Origin: Actinomycetes bacterium
Lineage (GTDB): Bacteria; Actinomycetota; Actinomycetes; Mycobacteriales; Mycobacteriaceae
Direction of reading: 5' to 3'
Length of the DNA: 9,617 nt
NCBI GenBank assembly: GCA_023415515.1
Contig: JAEZKH010000014.1
Span: 1-9,617 of the forward strand
Part shown: in pieces, positions 1-7,817 of the stretch
Position numbering within the stretch: the stretch's first letter is position 1
How the letters are laid out: each line of letters opens with the position of its first letter
Program-made: the position numbers and the translations under genes
The notes under the pieces: model-generated
Told to the model about the DNA's origin: nothing
The model's input: the letters and a program-made list of their open reading frames with translations, nothing else
The model's database searches: none

Positions 1-578
1 ACTTCGGCGGCCAGGTCGGCGCTGTCGACGATCTCGCCGAAATCGGGGTCGTCGGCGACGGGCCTGCGGCCCGCTCCCCTGACCTTCATGCCCGCTGCGC
101 GCAACAGCTTCCCGATCTCCCTGCCGATGCCCCCGGTGCCAACCACCAACGCGGTCGCATCGGTGATGCTGCGGGTCTCCCGGTGCCGCCACTCGTGGCG
201 GCGTTGCAGGTCGAAGCTCGTCAGGCTGTCCTTGGCGTAGGCGATCACCGCGCCGAGGACGTATTCGGCCAGCGGCCGGTCGAACACCCCGCGGGCGTTG
301 GTGACCACGACGTCGGATTCCCGCAACTCGTCGAACAGCAGTGTGTCCACACCCGCGGCGGTGATGTGGATCCACTCGAGCTGGTCGGCGTCGGGCCATG
401 CGTCTTCGACGGCTCCGGAGAAGAAATCCCACAGCAAAAGGGCTTTCGCGCCGCGCACGGCGTCGGCGAGGCTGTCGGCAGTGCAGTATCGGAAATCCAC
501 CTCGATGCCGTCGAGGCCGGGTGGACGATCGGTCGCCGTCTCGCACAGGACCGCGACGACCGGTCGTGTTCGAGGCAC
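1..578 (-). CDS. D-2-hydroxyacid dehydrogenase, NAD(P)-dependent (C-terminus beyond left edge)
   Basis: Probable cytoplasmic oxidoreductase interconverting a D-2-hydroxyacid and a 2-oxoacid. About 192 residues are visible from a GTG at 578. The N-terminal catalytic lobe contains a typical ITAAGVDTL stretch near residue 72. It is followed by the Rossmann domain with GTGGIG at residues 147-152, fitting GxGxxG. After the second beta strand there is GAGRRP (168-173) where NAD-specific members carry an acidic residue, so NADP(H) preference is inferred. The catalytic Arg, Glu and His of the family lie in the missing part. The start is chosen because a TTGACA/TAGCCT promoter predicts transcription beginning at or next to this GTG (leaderless) and because an in-frame stop lies at 612-614; no Shine-Dalgarno sequence is seen. 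It is divergent from the racemase-led operon and shares an operator with it. The substrate cannot be told from sequence. Confidence 0.88.
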   Translation of the reverse strand, partial: MPRTRPVVAVLCETATDRPPGLDGIEVDFRYCTADSLADAVRGAKALLLWDFFSGAVEDAWPDADQLEWIHITAAGVDTLLFDELRESDVVVTNARGVFDRPLAEYVLGAVIAYAKDSLTSFDLQRRHEWRHRETRSITDATALVVGTGGIGREIGKLLRAAGMKVRGAGRRPVADDPDFGEIVDSADLAAE

Positions 579-585
579 AGGTTCG

Positions 586-615
586 AGGCTAGGAATGAAA
601 CCGTACGATTGTCAA
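586..615 (-). promoter_or_regulatory. Predicted sigma-A-type promoter of the dehydrogenase gene
   Basis: On the minus strand a perfect TTGACA -35 box (615-610) is followed after 18 nt by TAGCCT (591-586), which fits TANNNT. Start of transcription is expected 6-8 nt further on, at about 580-578, exactly at the GTG start codon. This suggests a leaderless mRNA, which is common in mycobacteria. The -35 box lies inside the palindromic operator, so a bound repressor would block RNA polymerase. This is a motif reading only. Confidence 0.5.
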
Positions 616-620
616 CAATC
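607..620. promoter_or_regulatory. GntR/FCD-type operator, site A
   Basis: GATTGTCAACAATC is an inverted repeat (GATTGT, 2-nt centre CA, ACAATC) in the intergenic region between the divergent dehydrogenase and racemase genes. It matches 12 of 13 bases of the core of site B at 7816-7828, the only difference being at the centre. The form TTGTNNACAA agrees with the TNGTNNNACNA-like operators known for FadR/FCD-type GntR regulators, and such a regulator is encoded at 8581-9258. On the plus strand, TACGAT (604-609) is a possible -10 box overlapping the site, so occupancy could repress both directions. Confidence 0.72.
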
Positions 621-658
621 GGCTTGCGGTCACCACCGGCTCCCCCCAGACTGGGGCA

Positions 659-1381
659 GTGGGCAGGTTGCCGCCGTTGGAACAGTCCGGTATCGGCGTC
701 GTCGTACCGTTCGACTTCGCGCTGGACCGGGAACTGTGGCGATGGCTGCCCGACGACGTCAGCCTGCACATCACCCGGATGCCCTTCGCCCCGTTGCCCG
801 CAACGCTGGAAATGGCCGTGCACATCTCCGACCCCGCCCTGGTGGCCAAGGGGTACGACGACGTCCGCGCCGTGTCGCCGTCGGTGATGGCGTACGGGTG
901 CACGTCGGGAAGCTTCATCGGCGGCCTTGACGGTCAGCGCGCACTGGTGTCCGCCATGGTCGGCGCGGGCGCGCCTGCCGCGGTCACGACCAGCGGTGCG
1001 CTGCTCGAGGCGCTGGCCCACCTCGAGGTGCGGCGCGTCGCCACTGCGACGCCGTACGTCGCCGAGCTGACCGTGGGGCTGACCGCCTATCTCGCCGAGG
1101 CGGGTGTCGAGGTGGTTGCCGCCGCCGGGCTGGGGCTGACCTCCCACATCTGGACGGTGCCCTATGACGTCACCGCGGGGCTGGTGCGCGACACCGATAC
1201 CGGCGACGCGCAGGCGGTGTTCATCAGCTGCACCAACCTTCCGACCTACGACGTGATCGCCGGGCTCGAACGCGAGCTGGGCAAGCCGGTGCTGACAGCC
1301 AACCAGGTGACACTGTGGTCGGCCCTTCGCGTCCTCGGACGCAGGCCGGTAGGCGCGGGTCAGCTCCTGGCGGAAAGGTGA
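659..1381 (+). CDS. Asp/Glu racemase / maleate isomerase superfamily enzyme, EutA-like (paralog 1)
   Basis: A 240-residue cytoplasmic enzyme of the two-cysteine superfamily that includes Asp/Glu and hydantoin racemases, maleate cis-trans isomerase, arylmalonate decarboxylase and the ectoine-cluster protein EutA. Both cysteine motifs are present: GCTSGS with C81 and SCTNLPT with C191. They are followed by GKPVLTANQVTLW near residues 209-220, as in the maleate isomerase/EutA branch. Two cysteines imply racemase or isomerase chemistry by proton transfer on both faces. It is first in a four-gene operon with the DoeA-like gene starting 2 nt after its stop; EutA-like genes also sit beside ectoine hydrolase genes in proteobacterial eut clusters. 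The GTG start is uncertain: only a poor GGGG at 653-656 precedes it, and TTG codons at 668 and 677 are alternatives. The substrate is unknown. Confidence 0.85.
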   Translation: MGRLPPLEQSGIGVVVPFDFALDRELWRWLPDDVSLHITRMPFAPLPATLEMAVHISDPALVAKGYDDVRAVSPSVMAYGCTSGSFIGGLDGQRALVSAMVGAGAPAAVTTSGALLEALAHLEVRRVATATPYVAELTVGLTAYLAEAGVEVVAAAGLGLTSHIWTVPYDVTAGLVRDTDTGDAQAVFISCTNLPTYDVIAGLERELGKPVLTANQVTLWSALRVLGRRPVGAGQLLAER

Positions 1382-1383
1382 GG

Positions 1384-2556
1384 ATGACGGGCCGACCGTC
1401 GACGGACGAATACGGCGATCGGCTTCGCCGTGTCCGAGAGGCGATGTCGCAGAACGGTTTCGCAGCCCTTGTCGTGAGCGACCCGGCCAACATCTTCTAT
1501 CTCACCGGCTACAACGCGTGGTCGTTCTACACCCCGCAGTGCCTGCTCGTCGGCGCCGACGGTGCGCCACACCTGTTCGCCAGGGCGATGGACGCGGCCG
1601 GCGCCGGGTTCACCGCCAACCTCGACGCCGACCACATCCACGGTTATCCCGAGGACCTGGTGCACCGCCCCGATGTGCATCCGTTCGACTGGATCGCCGA
1701 CGCCGTGCGCGGGTTGGTGAGCACAGGCGAGACGATCGGCGTCGAAGGCGACTCGCATTTCTTCTCTCCGCGCGGCTACCACGCACTCGAGCGGGGTCTC
1801 CCGTCGCACCGCCTCGTCGATTCCGGCGAGTTGGTCAACTGGGTCCGAGTGGTGAAGTCGGACTTCGAGATCAGGCAATTGCGGATCGCGGGATCGATCG
1901 CCGAGACTGCGATGCGCGCCGCGTTGGACGGTGTGCGTCCCGGCAGGCGCCAATGCGACGTCGTCGCCGAGATCATGGCCGCGCAGGCGTGCGGAACCCC
2001 CGAGCACGGCGGCGACTACCCCGCGGTCGTGCCGATGCTCCCGACCGGGAAGGCCGCAGGCACACCACATCTGACGTGGTCGCAGCACCCGTTCCGAAGC
2101 GGCGAGGCCACCACCATCGAATTGGCCGGTGTCCACAATCGCTACCACGCACCGTTGGCACGAACGGTGATGCTCGGAGACCCGCCGTCGAAGCTCACCG
2201 ACACCGCCACGGTGATCGCCGAAGCAATGGCGGCGACGCTGGCGGCGATGCGACCGGGGGCGGACGGCCGATCCGCGCACCGCGCCTTCGACCGCGTCAT
2301 CAGGCCTCATGGGCTGCAGAAGGATTCCCGCATCGGCTACTCGATCGGGATCGGCTACCCACCGGACTGGGGTGAGCGAACAGTCAGTTTGCGTCCGGGC
2401 GAGTCCACTGAACTTCTGGCAGGCATGGCATTTCACGTCATCCTCGGCATCTGGAACGACGACTGGGGCTACGAACTGTCCGAATCGGTGGTGGTCAGAG
2501 ACGCAGGTGCCGAGCGTCTGACCGACATTCCACAGGAACTCACGGTCTGGAGGTAA
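1384..2556 (+). CDS. doeA: Ectoine hydrolase-like M24-fold protein (DoeA/EutD family)
   Basis: A 390-residue protein with the creatinase/prolidase layout: N-terminal domain (about 1-160) with NIFYLTGYNAWSFYTPQ from residue 36, then a pita-bread domain (about 165-390). DoeA/EutD hydrolyses ectoine to N-acetyl-2,4-diaminobutyrate. The features recalled as typical of that family are LTGYxxWSFYxPQ, GYPPDWGERT (324-333), DDWGYELSE (359-367) and a terminal IPQELTV. Metal ligands of true M24 peptidases are mostly replaced: ELAG (246) for the first Asp region, Pro257 at the second Asp, Tyr319 at the His and Ile353 near a Glu. A metal-free creatinase/DoeA-type mechanism is therefore likely. ATG 1384 is chosen over an upstream in-frame GTG at 1315 that would overlap the racemase gene; AAAGGTGAGG just upstream serves as ribosome site. 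The substrate could be a relative of ectoine. Family placement is from memory of motifs, not from a search. Confidence 0.75.
   Translation: MTGRPSTDEYGDRLRRVREAMSQNGFAALVVSDPANIFYLTGYNAWSFYTPQCLLVGADGAPHLFARAMDAAGAGFTANLDADHIHGYPEDLVHRPDVHPFDWIADAVRGLVSTGETIGVEGDSHFFSPRGYHALERGLPSHRLVDSGELVNWVRVVKSDFEIRQLRIAGSIAETAMRAALDGVRPGRRQCDVVAEIMAAQACGTPEHGGDYPAVVPMLPTGKAAGTPHLTWSQHPFRSGEATTIELAGVHNRYHAPLARTVMLGDPPSKLTDTATVIAEAMAATLAAMRPGADGRSAHRAFDRVIRPHGLQKDSRIGYSIGIGYPPDWGERTVSLRPGESTELLAGMAFHVILGIWNDDWGYELSESVVVRDAGAERLTDIPQELTVWR
2549..2553 (+). promoter_or_regulatory. Ribosome binding site of the aminotransferase gene
   Basis: GGAGG lies 6 nt before the GTG at 2560 and directly abuts the TAA stop of the DoeA-like gene (2554-2556). 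It supports GTG as the true start and suggests translational coupling of the two genes. Confidence 0.75.
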
Positions 2557-2559
2557 CCC

Positions 2560-3759
2560 GTGGCAATATCGACACTTCCGTTGGCGGACCGCGCCGAAGG
2601 CCTGGTCGGTTCTGTCATCGACTCTTCTACGTCGTTGCTGCACAAGCAGTCTCATGACATCGTTCGGCTCGCGATGGGCAGTCCCGCATCGGAGGCGGTG
2701 CCCTCGCAGATCCTCGCCGGGATCGCGGCCGCGGAGTTGGCGGCCGCCGACGCCTACGACTACGCCGCGACCGAAGGCGACCCACCGCTGCTCGCCGCGC
2801 TGCTCGAGATGCTGCGCGGCACGAGCGACGAGACCACCGCCGACCGCCTCACGATCACCGCGGGCGGTATGCAGGGCCTCGACCTGTTCTGCAAGATCTT
2901 CGTCGACCCCGGGGATCTCGTCACCGTCGAGTCACCGACCTACACCAACGGCAGTGCCACCGCCCTGTCCTACGGTGCGACGCTGCTCGAGGTCCCGGTG
3001 GACGACCACGGGATGGACATCGACGAACTCGAACGGTTGGTCGACGAGGCGGGCCGCACACCCAAAGCCATCTACACGATTCCGACATTCCAGAACCCGT
3101 CCGGTGTCACGATGTCACTCGAGCGCAGGCGCCGACTGCTCGAACTCGCCCGCCGGTGGGGTTCGATGGTGATCGACGACGACCCTTACGGCTTGCTGCG
3201 TTTCGAGGGTGAGCCGCTGCCGACACTGCGCGAACTCGGCGACGGCGACCCGTTGGTGTTCGCGGTCCGCACGTTCAGCAAGATCGTCGCGCCCGGCCTG
3301 CGGGTCGGGTGGGTCGACACCGTACCCGAACTGCAACCGCTGCTGATCAACGCGAAACAGGCGATGGACACCTGCACGAATCTGCCCGCGCAACGGCTGG
3401 TCGCGGGCTTCCTGCGCGGAGGTCATCTGGACGCCCACCTGGTGACGCAACGCGCGGAGTACAAGCGACGCAAGGAGGCCATGCATGCCGCGTTGCGCGA
3501 GCACTTCGGCGACGCCGCCACGTGGACGGATCCCGAAGGCGGCTTCTTCTGCTGGGTGACGCTCGACGGTGTCGACGCCACAGCACTTTTCGGGCCCGCG
3601 CTCGCCGAGGGCGTTGCGTTCATCCCTGGCACGGCCTTCTCCCCCTTGAGGCGGTTCGGCAATGCGCTGCGGCTGTGCTTCGCCTCCACTCCGCCGGACC
3701 GCATCGGTGAGGGCGTCGCCCGGCTGCGTCGCGCGGTCGACACGCTGACGAACGGCTGA
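2560..3759 (+). CDS. PLP-dependent aminotransferase, class I/II (LysN/2-aminoadipate type)
   Basis: A 399-residue fold-type I aminotransferase of the branch that includes LysN and the catalytic part of MocR regulators. Visible motifs are TAGGMQGLDL (100-109) for the phosphate-binding region, YTIPTFQNPSG (172-182) with N179, IDDDPYG (205-211) with the PLP-nitrogen Asp and Tyr210, TFSK with Schiff-base Lys241, GLRVGW with Arg248, and LRLCF with Arg371 for the substrate carboxylate. The N-terminus carries no winged-helix domain, so it is an enzyme and not a MocR/EnuR-type regulator. It sits between the DoeA-like and M20 genes. In an ectoine-type route it could transaminate 2,4-diaminobutyrate to aspartate semialdehyde, but the known DoeD is a class III enzyme, so this would be a non-orthologous replacement. 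The real amino donor or acceptor cannot be read from sequence. Confidence 0.88.
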   Translation: MAISTLPLADRAEGLVGSVIDSSTSLLHKQSHDIVRLAMGSPASEAVPSQILAGIAAAELAAADAYDYAATEGDPPLLAALLEMLRGTSDETTADRLTITAGGMQGLDLFCKIFVDPGDLVTVESPTYTNGSATALSYGATLLEVPVDDHGMDIDELERLVDEAGRTPKAIYTIPTFQNPSGVTMSLERRRRLLELARRWGSMVIDDDPYGLLRFEGEPLPTLRELGDGDPLVFAVRTFSKIVAPGLRVGWVDTVPELQPLLINAKQAMDTCTNLPAQRLVAGFLRGGHLDAHLVTQRAEYKRRKEAMHAALREHFGDAATWTDPEGGFFCWVTLDGVDATALFGPALAEGVAFIPGTAFSPLRRFGNALRLCFASTPPDRIGEGVARLRRAVDTLTNG

Positions 3760-3763
3760 CGGC

Positions 3764-4942
3764 GTGGCCGTTTCGGTCGCAGAGCGGGCCGTGCTGGACG
3801 AGATCGACGAGGACCAACTCGTCGAACTGACCCGGTCGTTGATTCGCGCACACGGTCACAACCCGCCCGGCGAAGAGGCGACCACGGTCGCCGTCCTCGC
3901 CGGGGCCGCCGCCGCGCTCGGACTCGACGTGCGGGAGGAGACCGTGGCGCCGGGGCGCGACAATCTCATCGTCACGCTGTCCGGCGGAGACGCCGCAGGT
4001 CTGCTGCTGCTAGGCCACACCGACGTCGTGCCCGTCGGGCAGGGCTGGACGAAGGACCCTTTCGGCGCCGCGACCCATGCCGGACGCATCTTCGGTCGCG
4101 GCGCCGCTGACATGAAAGGCGGTCTCGCGGCGTGCCTTTCGGCGATGGCCGCCCTTCGCGAGACCGACTTGAGCGGCCCGCTCGAGCTCGCCGCACTGGT
4201 CGACGAGGAAGAGAACGGCATCGGCATTCGTGCGTACGTGTCGTCGACCGACAGGGCGTTCGTGGGTTGCATCACGGCCGAACCGACGGAGCTGCAGACA
4301 GTCATCGGCGCGCGGGGCGCCTGCTATGTGCGGGTCGCGGTTCACGGAAAGGCCTGCCACGCAGGCACTCCCGACGACGGCGCCAACGCGATCTACGGCG
4401 CAGCGGCGGTGGTTGCCGAGATCGAGAGCTTGCACGCCGAACTGGCCCGCAGCCCGCACACACTGCTTGGCCCGGCGACATGGAGCGTCGGGCAGATCCA
4501 GGGTGGCAGCGGCGGCAGCACTGTGCCCGCGGAGTGCTCGGTGGTCGCCGATCGCAGGCTGCTGCCGGGTGAGTCCGCGGCCGCGGTGCTCGACGATCTG
4601 CGACGCCGGATCGATGCGCTGCGACCGACCGAACGCGGACTGACCGTCGAGGTGTCTGCGCCGATGGAGATGCCCGCCTTCGAAACACCCGCGGGGTCGC
4701 CGCTGGTGCGCGCAGCCGTCTCCGCCGTCACCGACGCGGGCGGCGCGGCGTCACCGCCGGGCGGTTGGACCGCCGCTTGCGACGGCGGCTTCGTCGCGCG
4801 CGATCTCGGGGTGCCTGTGGTGGTGCTCGGCCCCGGTTCGGTCGCCGATCAGGCACACCGCCCGGACGAGTCGGTGGCCATCGACGAGTTGGCCGTCGCT
4901 GCCCGGGCCTACGCGCTGACAGCGCTGCGCCTGCTCGGCTGA
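3764..4942 (+). CDS. M20-family amidohydrolase/deacylase (ArgE/DapE/acetylornithine deacetylase-like)
   Basis: A 392-residue di-zinc amidohydrolase with all family motifs in order: GHTDVVP (H85, D87), GRGAADMKGG (bridging D116), VDEEENG (catalytic and metal Glu at 148-150), AEPTE (E173) and ADQAHRPDE (H365). A dimerisation/lid domain occupies about 180-290, with KACHAGTPDDG giving H199. Such enzymes cleave N-acyl groups from amino acids or dipeptides in the cytoplasm. It is last in the operon, starting 4 nt after the aminotransferase stop. Next to a DoeA-like hydrolase it is a good candidate for removing acetyl from N-acetyl-2,4-diaminobutyrate, a job done in known pathways by DoeB/EutE of the unrelated AspA/AstE fold. 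The GTG start has a weak ribosome site; an in-frame GTG at 3791 is an alternative. The assigned substrate is inference. Confidence 0.9.
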   Translation: MAVSVAERAVLDEIDEDQLVELTRSLIRAHGHNPPGEEATTVAVLAGAAAALGLDVREETVAPGRDNLIVTLSGGDAAGLLLLGHTDVVPVGQGWTKDPFGAATHAGRIFGRGAADMKGGLAACLSAMAALRETDLSGPLELAALVDEEENGIGIRAYVSSTDRAFVGCITAEPTELQTVIGARGACYVRVAVHGKACHAGTPDDGANAIYGAAAVVAEIESLHAELARSPHTLLGPATWSVGQIQGGSGGSTVPAECSVVADRRLLPGESAAAVLDDLRRRIDALRPTERGLTVEVSAPMEMPAFETPAGSPLVRAAVSAVTDAGGAASPPGGWTAACDGGFVARDLGVPVVVLGPGSVADQAHRPDESVAIDELAVAARAYALTALRLLG

Positions 4943-4955
4943 GTCGTCAGCGCGG

Positions 4956-7817
4956 TCAGTCGAGTGCGGCGGCAAGAAGCTCGGCCAGGTGCACCGCGCG
5001 CCGCGATGTGCCGTGTGCAATCTGGGTGCGGCAGCTGAACCCGTCGGCGACGACAGCGGTGTCCGGGTCCGCGGCCCGCACCGCGGGCAGCAGCACCCGC
5101 TCCCCCACCGCCCGCGACACGTCGTAATGCCCGCGTTCGAAACCGAAATTGCCTGCCAGACCACAGCATCCGGAATCGGGGATGTCGGCGCGGATGCCCG
5201 CCTTCGCCATCAGCGCGCGGTCGGGGCCGAAGCCGAGCACAGCGTGCTGGTGACAGTGCGTCTGGACCAGTGCGTCGGTCGACACATCGGGCGGCTGCCA
5301 GTCGGATCGGCCGAGCAGTTCGGCGAAGGTGACCGTCGACGACGACAGCGCCTCGGTGAGCGGATCGTCGGGCACCAGCTCCGCGGCGTCGCGTCGCAGC
5401 ACGGCGGTGCAGCTCGGCTCGAGACCGACGATCGGCGTGCCCGCCGCCAGCTCGGGTGACAACACCGCCAGCGATCGTCTGATGCGCTTCTTGGCCGCCT
5501 TCAACTGGCCGGTGGATATCCAGGTCAGTCCGCAGCACACCGGGGCACGCGGCAACACGACCTCGTATCCGGCCGCCTCCAAGACGGCGACAGCTGCGCG
5601 ACCAACCTGTGGGGCAAGGTAATTGGTGAAGCTGTCGGGCCACAACAGCACCCTGCCGCGGCTCGGAGCGGTGACGGACGGTGGTCGTCCGGCGAACCAC
5701 GACGCGAACGTCTGTTCGGCGAACGCGGGCACGTCCCGCTCGGGTGCGATCCCGCCGACGCGTTTGGCCAACGCGGTGCCCGCGATCCGGTTGACCAGCC
5801 GCGGCGCCTTCGAGGCGATCCGTGACGTCTGCGGCAGCCAGCCCATCGACCAGTGCGACAAGGGCCGCGCCCACGGCCTGCCCTCGTAGTGGTGGTGGGT
5901 GAACTCCGCCTTGTACGTCGCCATGTCGACGTTGACCGGGCAGTCCGACAGGCAGCCCTTGCACGACAGGCACAGATCCAGCGCGTCTCGCACCTCGGTG
6001 GACCGCCAGCCGCCGGTCACCAGGTCGCCCTGCAGCATCTCCCACAGCAGGTGCGCTCGACCACGGGTGGAATGCACCTCCTCGCGGGTCACCTGATAGC
6101 TCGGGCACATCACCCCGCCGCTGGTCTGCCTGCACTTGCCGATACCCACACAACGCCGCTGCGCCTGCGCGAAATCCGCGTTGTCATCGGGAAAGGCGAA
6201 CAGTGTCAAGGGCTTCCGGTCCTTCGCCGGTCCGAGATGGCGGATCGCCGCGTCGAGCGGCGGGGGGTCGACGATCACCCCGGGATTCATCACCCCGCGC
6301 GGATCCCAGATGCTTTTCATCTCTGACAGCAGCGCGAGCCCGTCGGACCCGTACATCCGGTCCAACAATTCCGACCGGGCCCGGCCGTCACCGTGTTCCC
6401 CGGACACCGAGCCGCCGAGGGCGACGACCAGATCGGTGGCCTTCTCGACGAATGACCGGTACGCGGCGACACCTTCTGCGCTGAGCAGATCGAAGTCGAT
6501 CCGCATGTGCATGCAGCCCTCACCGAAGTGGCCGTACGACGCACCGGCCAGCCCGTATCGGCCCATCAACTCGTCGAGGCCGCGCAGATAGTCCGCCAGA
6601 CGTTCGGGCGGCACCGCTGCGTCTTCCCAGCCGCCCCACGCCTCTGCGCCGTCGGCCCGTCGCGTTGCGAGGCCTGCGGCATCCGTACGGCACCGCCACA
6701 GCACCGCCTGCGCCCCCGGGTCGGTGACGAGAGACGCCGACGCCGGTGAGCCCGAATCGCGAAGCTCGGCAAGCATCGTCCCGGCTGCCCGCTCGGCGGC
6801 GGCGCGGTCCTCGCCCCCGATCTCGATGAGCAGCCAGGCCCGCCCCGCCGGGAGGCCCGCCGCCGTCGCCGCCCCGCGCACATCTGACGGCAACCGGTCG
6901 ACGAGGTCGACGTTGATCGACTCCATCGTCAGCGGCCCGTGGGCAAGCACCACCGGGACGCATTCGGCGGAGGAGACCGAGTCGGGGAAGCCGAGCACGC
7001 ACAGCACACGTGCCGGGGGTAGCGGCGTCAGCGCGACCGTCGCCCGCAGCGTGGCCGCGAATCCGCCCTCGCTGCCGCACAGCAGACCCGCGACGTTGTA
7101 TCCGTGTTCGGGTAGCAATCGGTGCAGCGCATAACCCGATATCTGGCGGGTGAAGCGCCCGAATCGTCGCCTGATGACACGCTGGTGCGCGTCGGCGAAG
7201 GCTTGCAGCGACCGGTGCAGCTCACCTTCACGTCCTGGTCTGACGGCCAGTTCTGCTGCGGCGCCGCGGGACTCGACGGTGCAGGCGGTGCCGTCGGCGA
7301 GCAGCACGTCGAGCGCGCGGACGTTGTCGGCGGTGGTGCCCCATGCCACCGAATGCGCGCCGCACGCGTTGTTGGCGATCATGCCGCCCAACGTCGCGCG
7401 ACTTCCCGAGGACGGGTCGGCGCCGAACGTCAGACCGAGCGGTTTGGTGGCGGCCAGCAGATGGGTCAGCACAAGCCCCGGTTCGACCACGGCCGTCCTC
7501 GCCGCGACGTCGATGTCCAGGATCCGGTTCACGTGCCGCGACGCATCGATGACCACGCCGCCGATGGCGTTGCCCGCCATCGACGTGCCGCCACCGCGCA
7601 GCGTGACAGGGGCGTGGGCTTCGGCGGCCAGCGCCACGGCCGCGGCCAGGTCATCGGCGTCGGCGGGCACCACGACGAGGTCGGGGACGACCCGGTAGTT
7701 CGAACCGTCGACCGCGTACAGGGCTCGGCCCGTCGCATCGTCGCTCACCGTTCCGCGGAGCGCGGATCGAAGCGCTCCACCGAGCTTGCTCACGTCGTAG
7801 CTTCCGCGAGTTAACAT
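4956..7817 (-). CDS. FAD-linked 2-hydroxyacid dehydrogenase fused to Fe-S and CCG domains (GlcD-GlpC/YdiJ-like)
   Basis: A 953-residue fusion flavoprotein. Domain order (numbered from ATG 7817): FAD-binding PP-loop RGGGTSMAGN (about 74-83); second FAD segment with NNACGAHS; FAD-oxidase C-terminal domain with HFGEGCMHMR (430-439), GEHGDG (473-478) and MNPG (510-513); ferredoxin-like cysteines C556, C562 and C571, then CLSCKGCLSDCP with C616, C619, C622 and C626; then two CCG repeats of the heterodisulfide reductase/GlpC kind at 761-763 and 884-886. Related proteins (E. coli YdiJ, D-lactate dehydrogenases) oxidise D-2-hydroxyacids and pass electrons through Fe-S clusters to quinone, probably at the inner face of the membrane. 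ATG 7817 suits a leaderless start from TAGATT at 7830-7825. GTG 7793, with GGAAG 7 nt upstream, would give 945 residues and is nearly as good. Substrate not determined. Confidence 0.92.
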   Translation of the reverse strand: MLTRGSYDVSKLGGALRSALRGTVSDDATGRALYAVDGSNYRVVPDLVVVPADADDLAAAVALAAEAHAPVTLRGGGTSMAGNAIGGVVIDASRHVNRILDIDVAARTAVVEPGLVLTHLLAATKPLGLTFGADPSSGSRATLGGMIANNACGAHSVAWGTTADNVRALDVLLADGTACTVESRGAAAELAVRPGREGELHRSLQAFADAHQRVIRRRFGRFTRQISGYALHRLLPEHGYNVAGLLCGSEGGFAATLRATVALTPLPPARVLCVLGFPDSVSSAECVPVVLAHGPLTMESINVDLVDRLPSDVRGAATAAGLPAGRAWLLIEIGGEDRAAAERAAGTMLAELRDSGSPASASLVTDPGAQAVLWRCRTDAAGLATRRADGAEAWGGWEDAAVPPERLADYLRGLDELMGRYGLAGASYGHFGEGCMHMRIDFDLLSAEGVAAYRSFVEKATDLVVALGGSVSGEHGDGRARSELLDRMYGSDGLALLSEMKSIWDPRGVMNPGVIVDPPPLDAAIRHLGPAKDRKPLTLFAFPDDNADFAQAQRRCVGIGKCRQTSGGVMCPSYQVTREEVHSTRGRAHLLWEMLQGDLVTGGWRSTEVRDALDLCLSCKGCLSDCPVNVDMATYKAEFTHHHYEGRPWARPLSHWSMGWLPQTSRIASKAPRLVNRIAGTALAKRVGGIAPERDVPAFAEQTFASWFAGRPPSVTAPSRGRVLLWPDSFTNYLAPQVGRAAVAVLEAAGYEVVLPRAPVCCGLTWISTGQLKAAKKRIRRSLAVLSPELAAGTPIVGLEPSCTAVLRRDAAELVPDDPLTEALSSSTVTFAELLGRSDWQPPDVSTDALVQTHCHQHAVLGFGPDRALMAKAGIRADIPDSGCCGLAGNFGFERGHYDVSRAVGERVLLPAVRAADPDTAVVADGFSCRTQIAHGTSRRAVHLAELLAAALD

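Noticed and set aside
245..1147. Long minus-strand reading frame across the dehydrogenase start and the racemase gene
   Set aside because: It is in a different frame from the recognisable dehydrogenase, shows no family motif and is rich in Arg, Gly and His as expected from the antisense of high-GC coding DNA.
1360..2655. 431-codon minus-strand reading frame opposite the DoeA-like gene
   Set aside because: It is the antisense shadow of a well-supported gene; composition is biased to Arg, His and Val, with no motif.
2560..3759. MocR/EnuR-type regulator as the identity of the aminotransferase-like gene
   Set aside because: These regulators carry an N-terminal winged-helix domain of about 70 residues plus a linker; this 399-residue protein starts directly with the aminotransferase fold.
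4939..4950. CTGA-GTCG-TCAG inverted repeat at the convergent junction as a terminator
   Set aside because: The stem is only 4 bp, has no T-run, and overlaps the stop codon; the 13-nt gap is too short to call a terminator.
4909..6153. 414-codon minus-strand frame inside the FAD/Fe-S dehydrogenase gene
   Set aside because: It overlaps in another frame the part encoding the Fe-S cysteines and CCG repeats; it has no motif of its own and is very rich in Arg and Gly.
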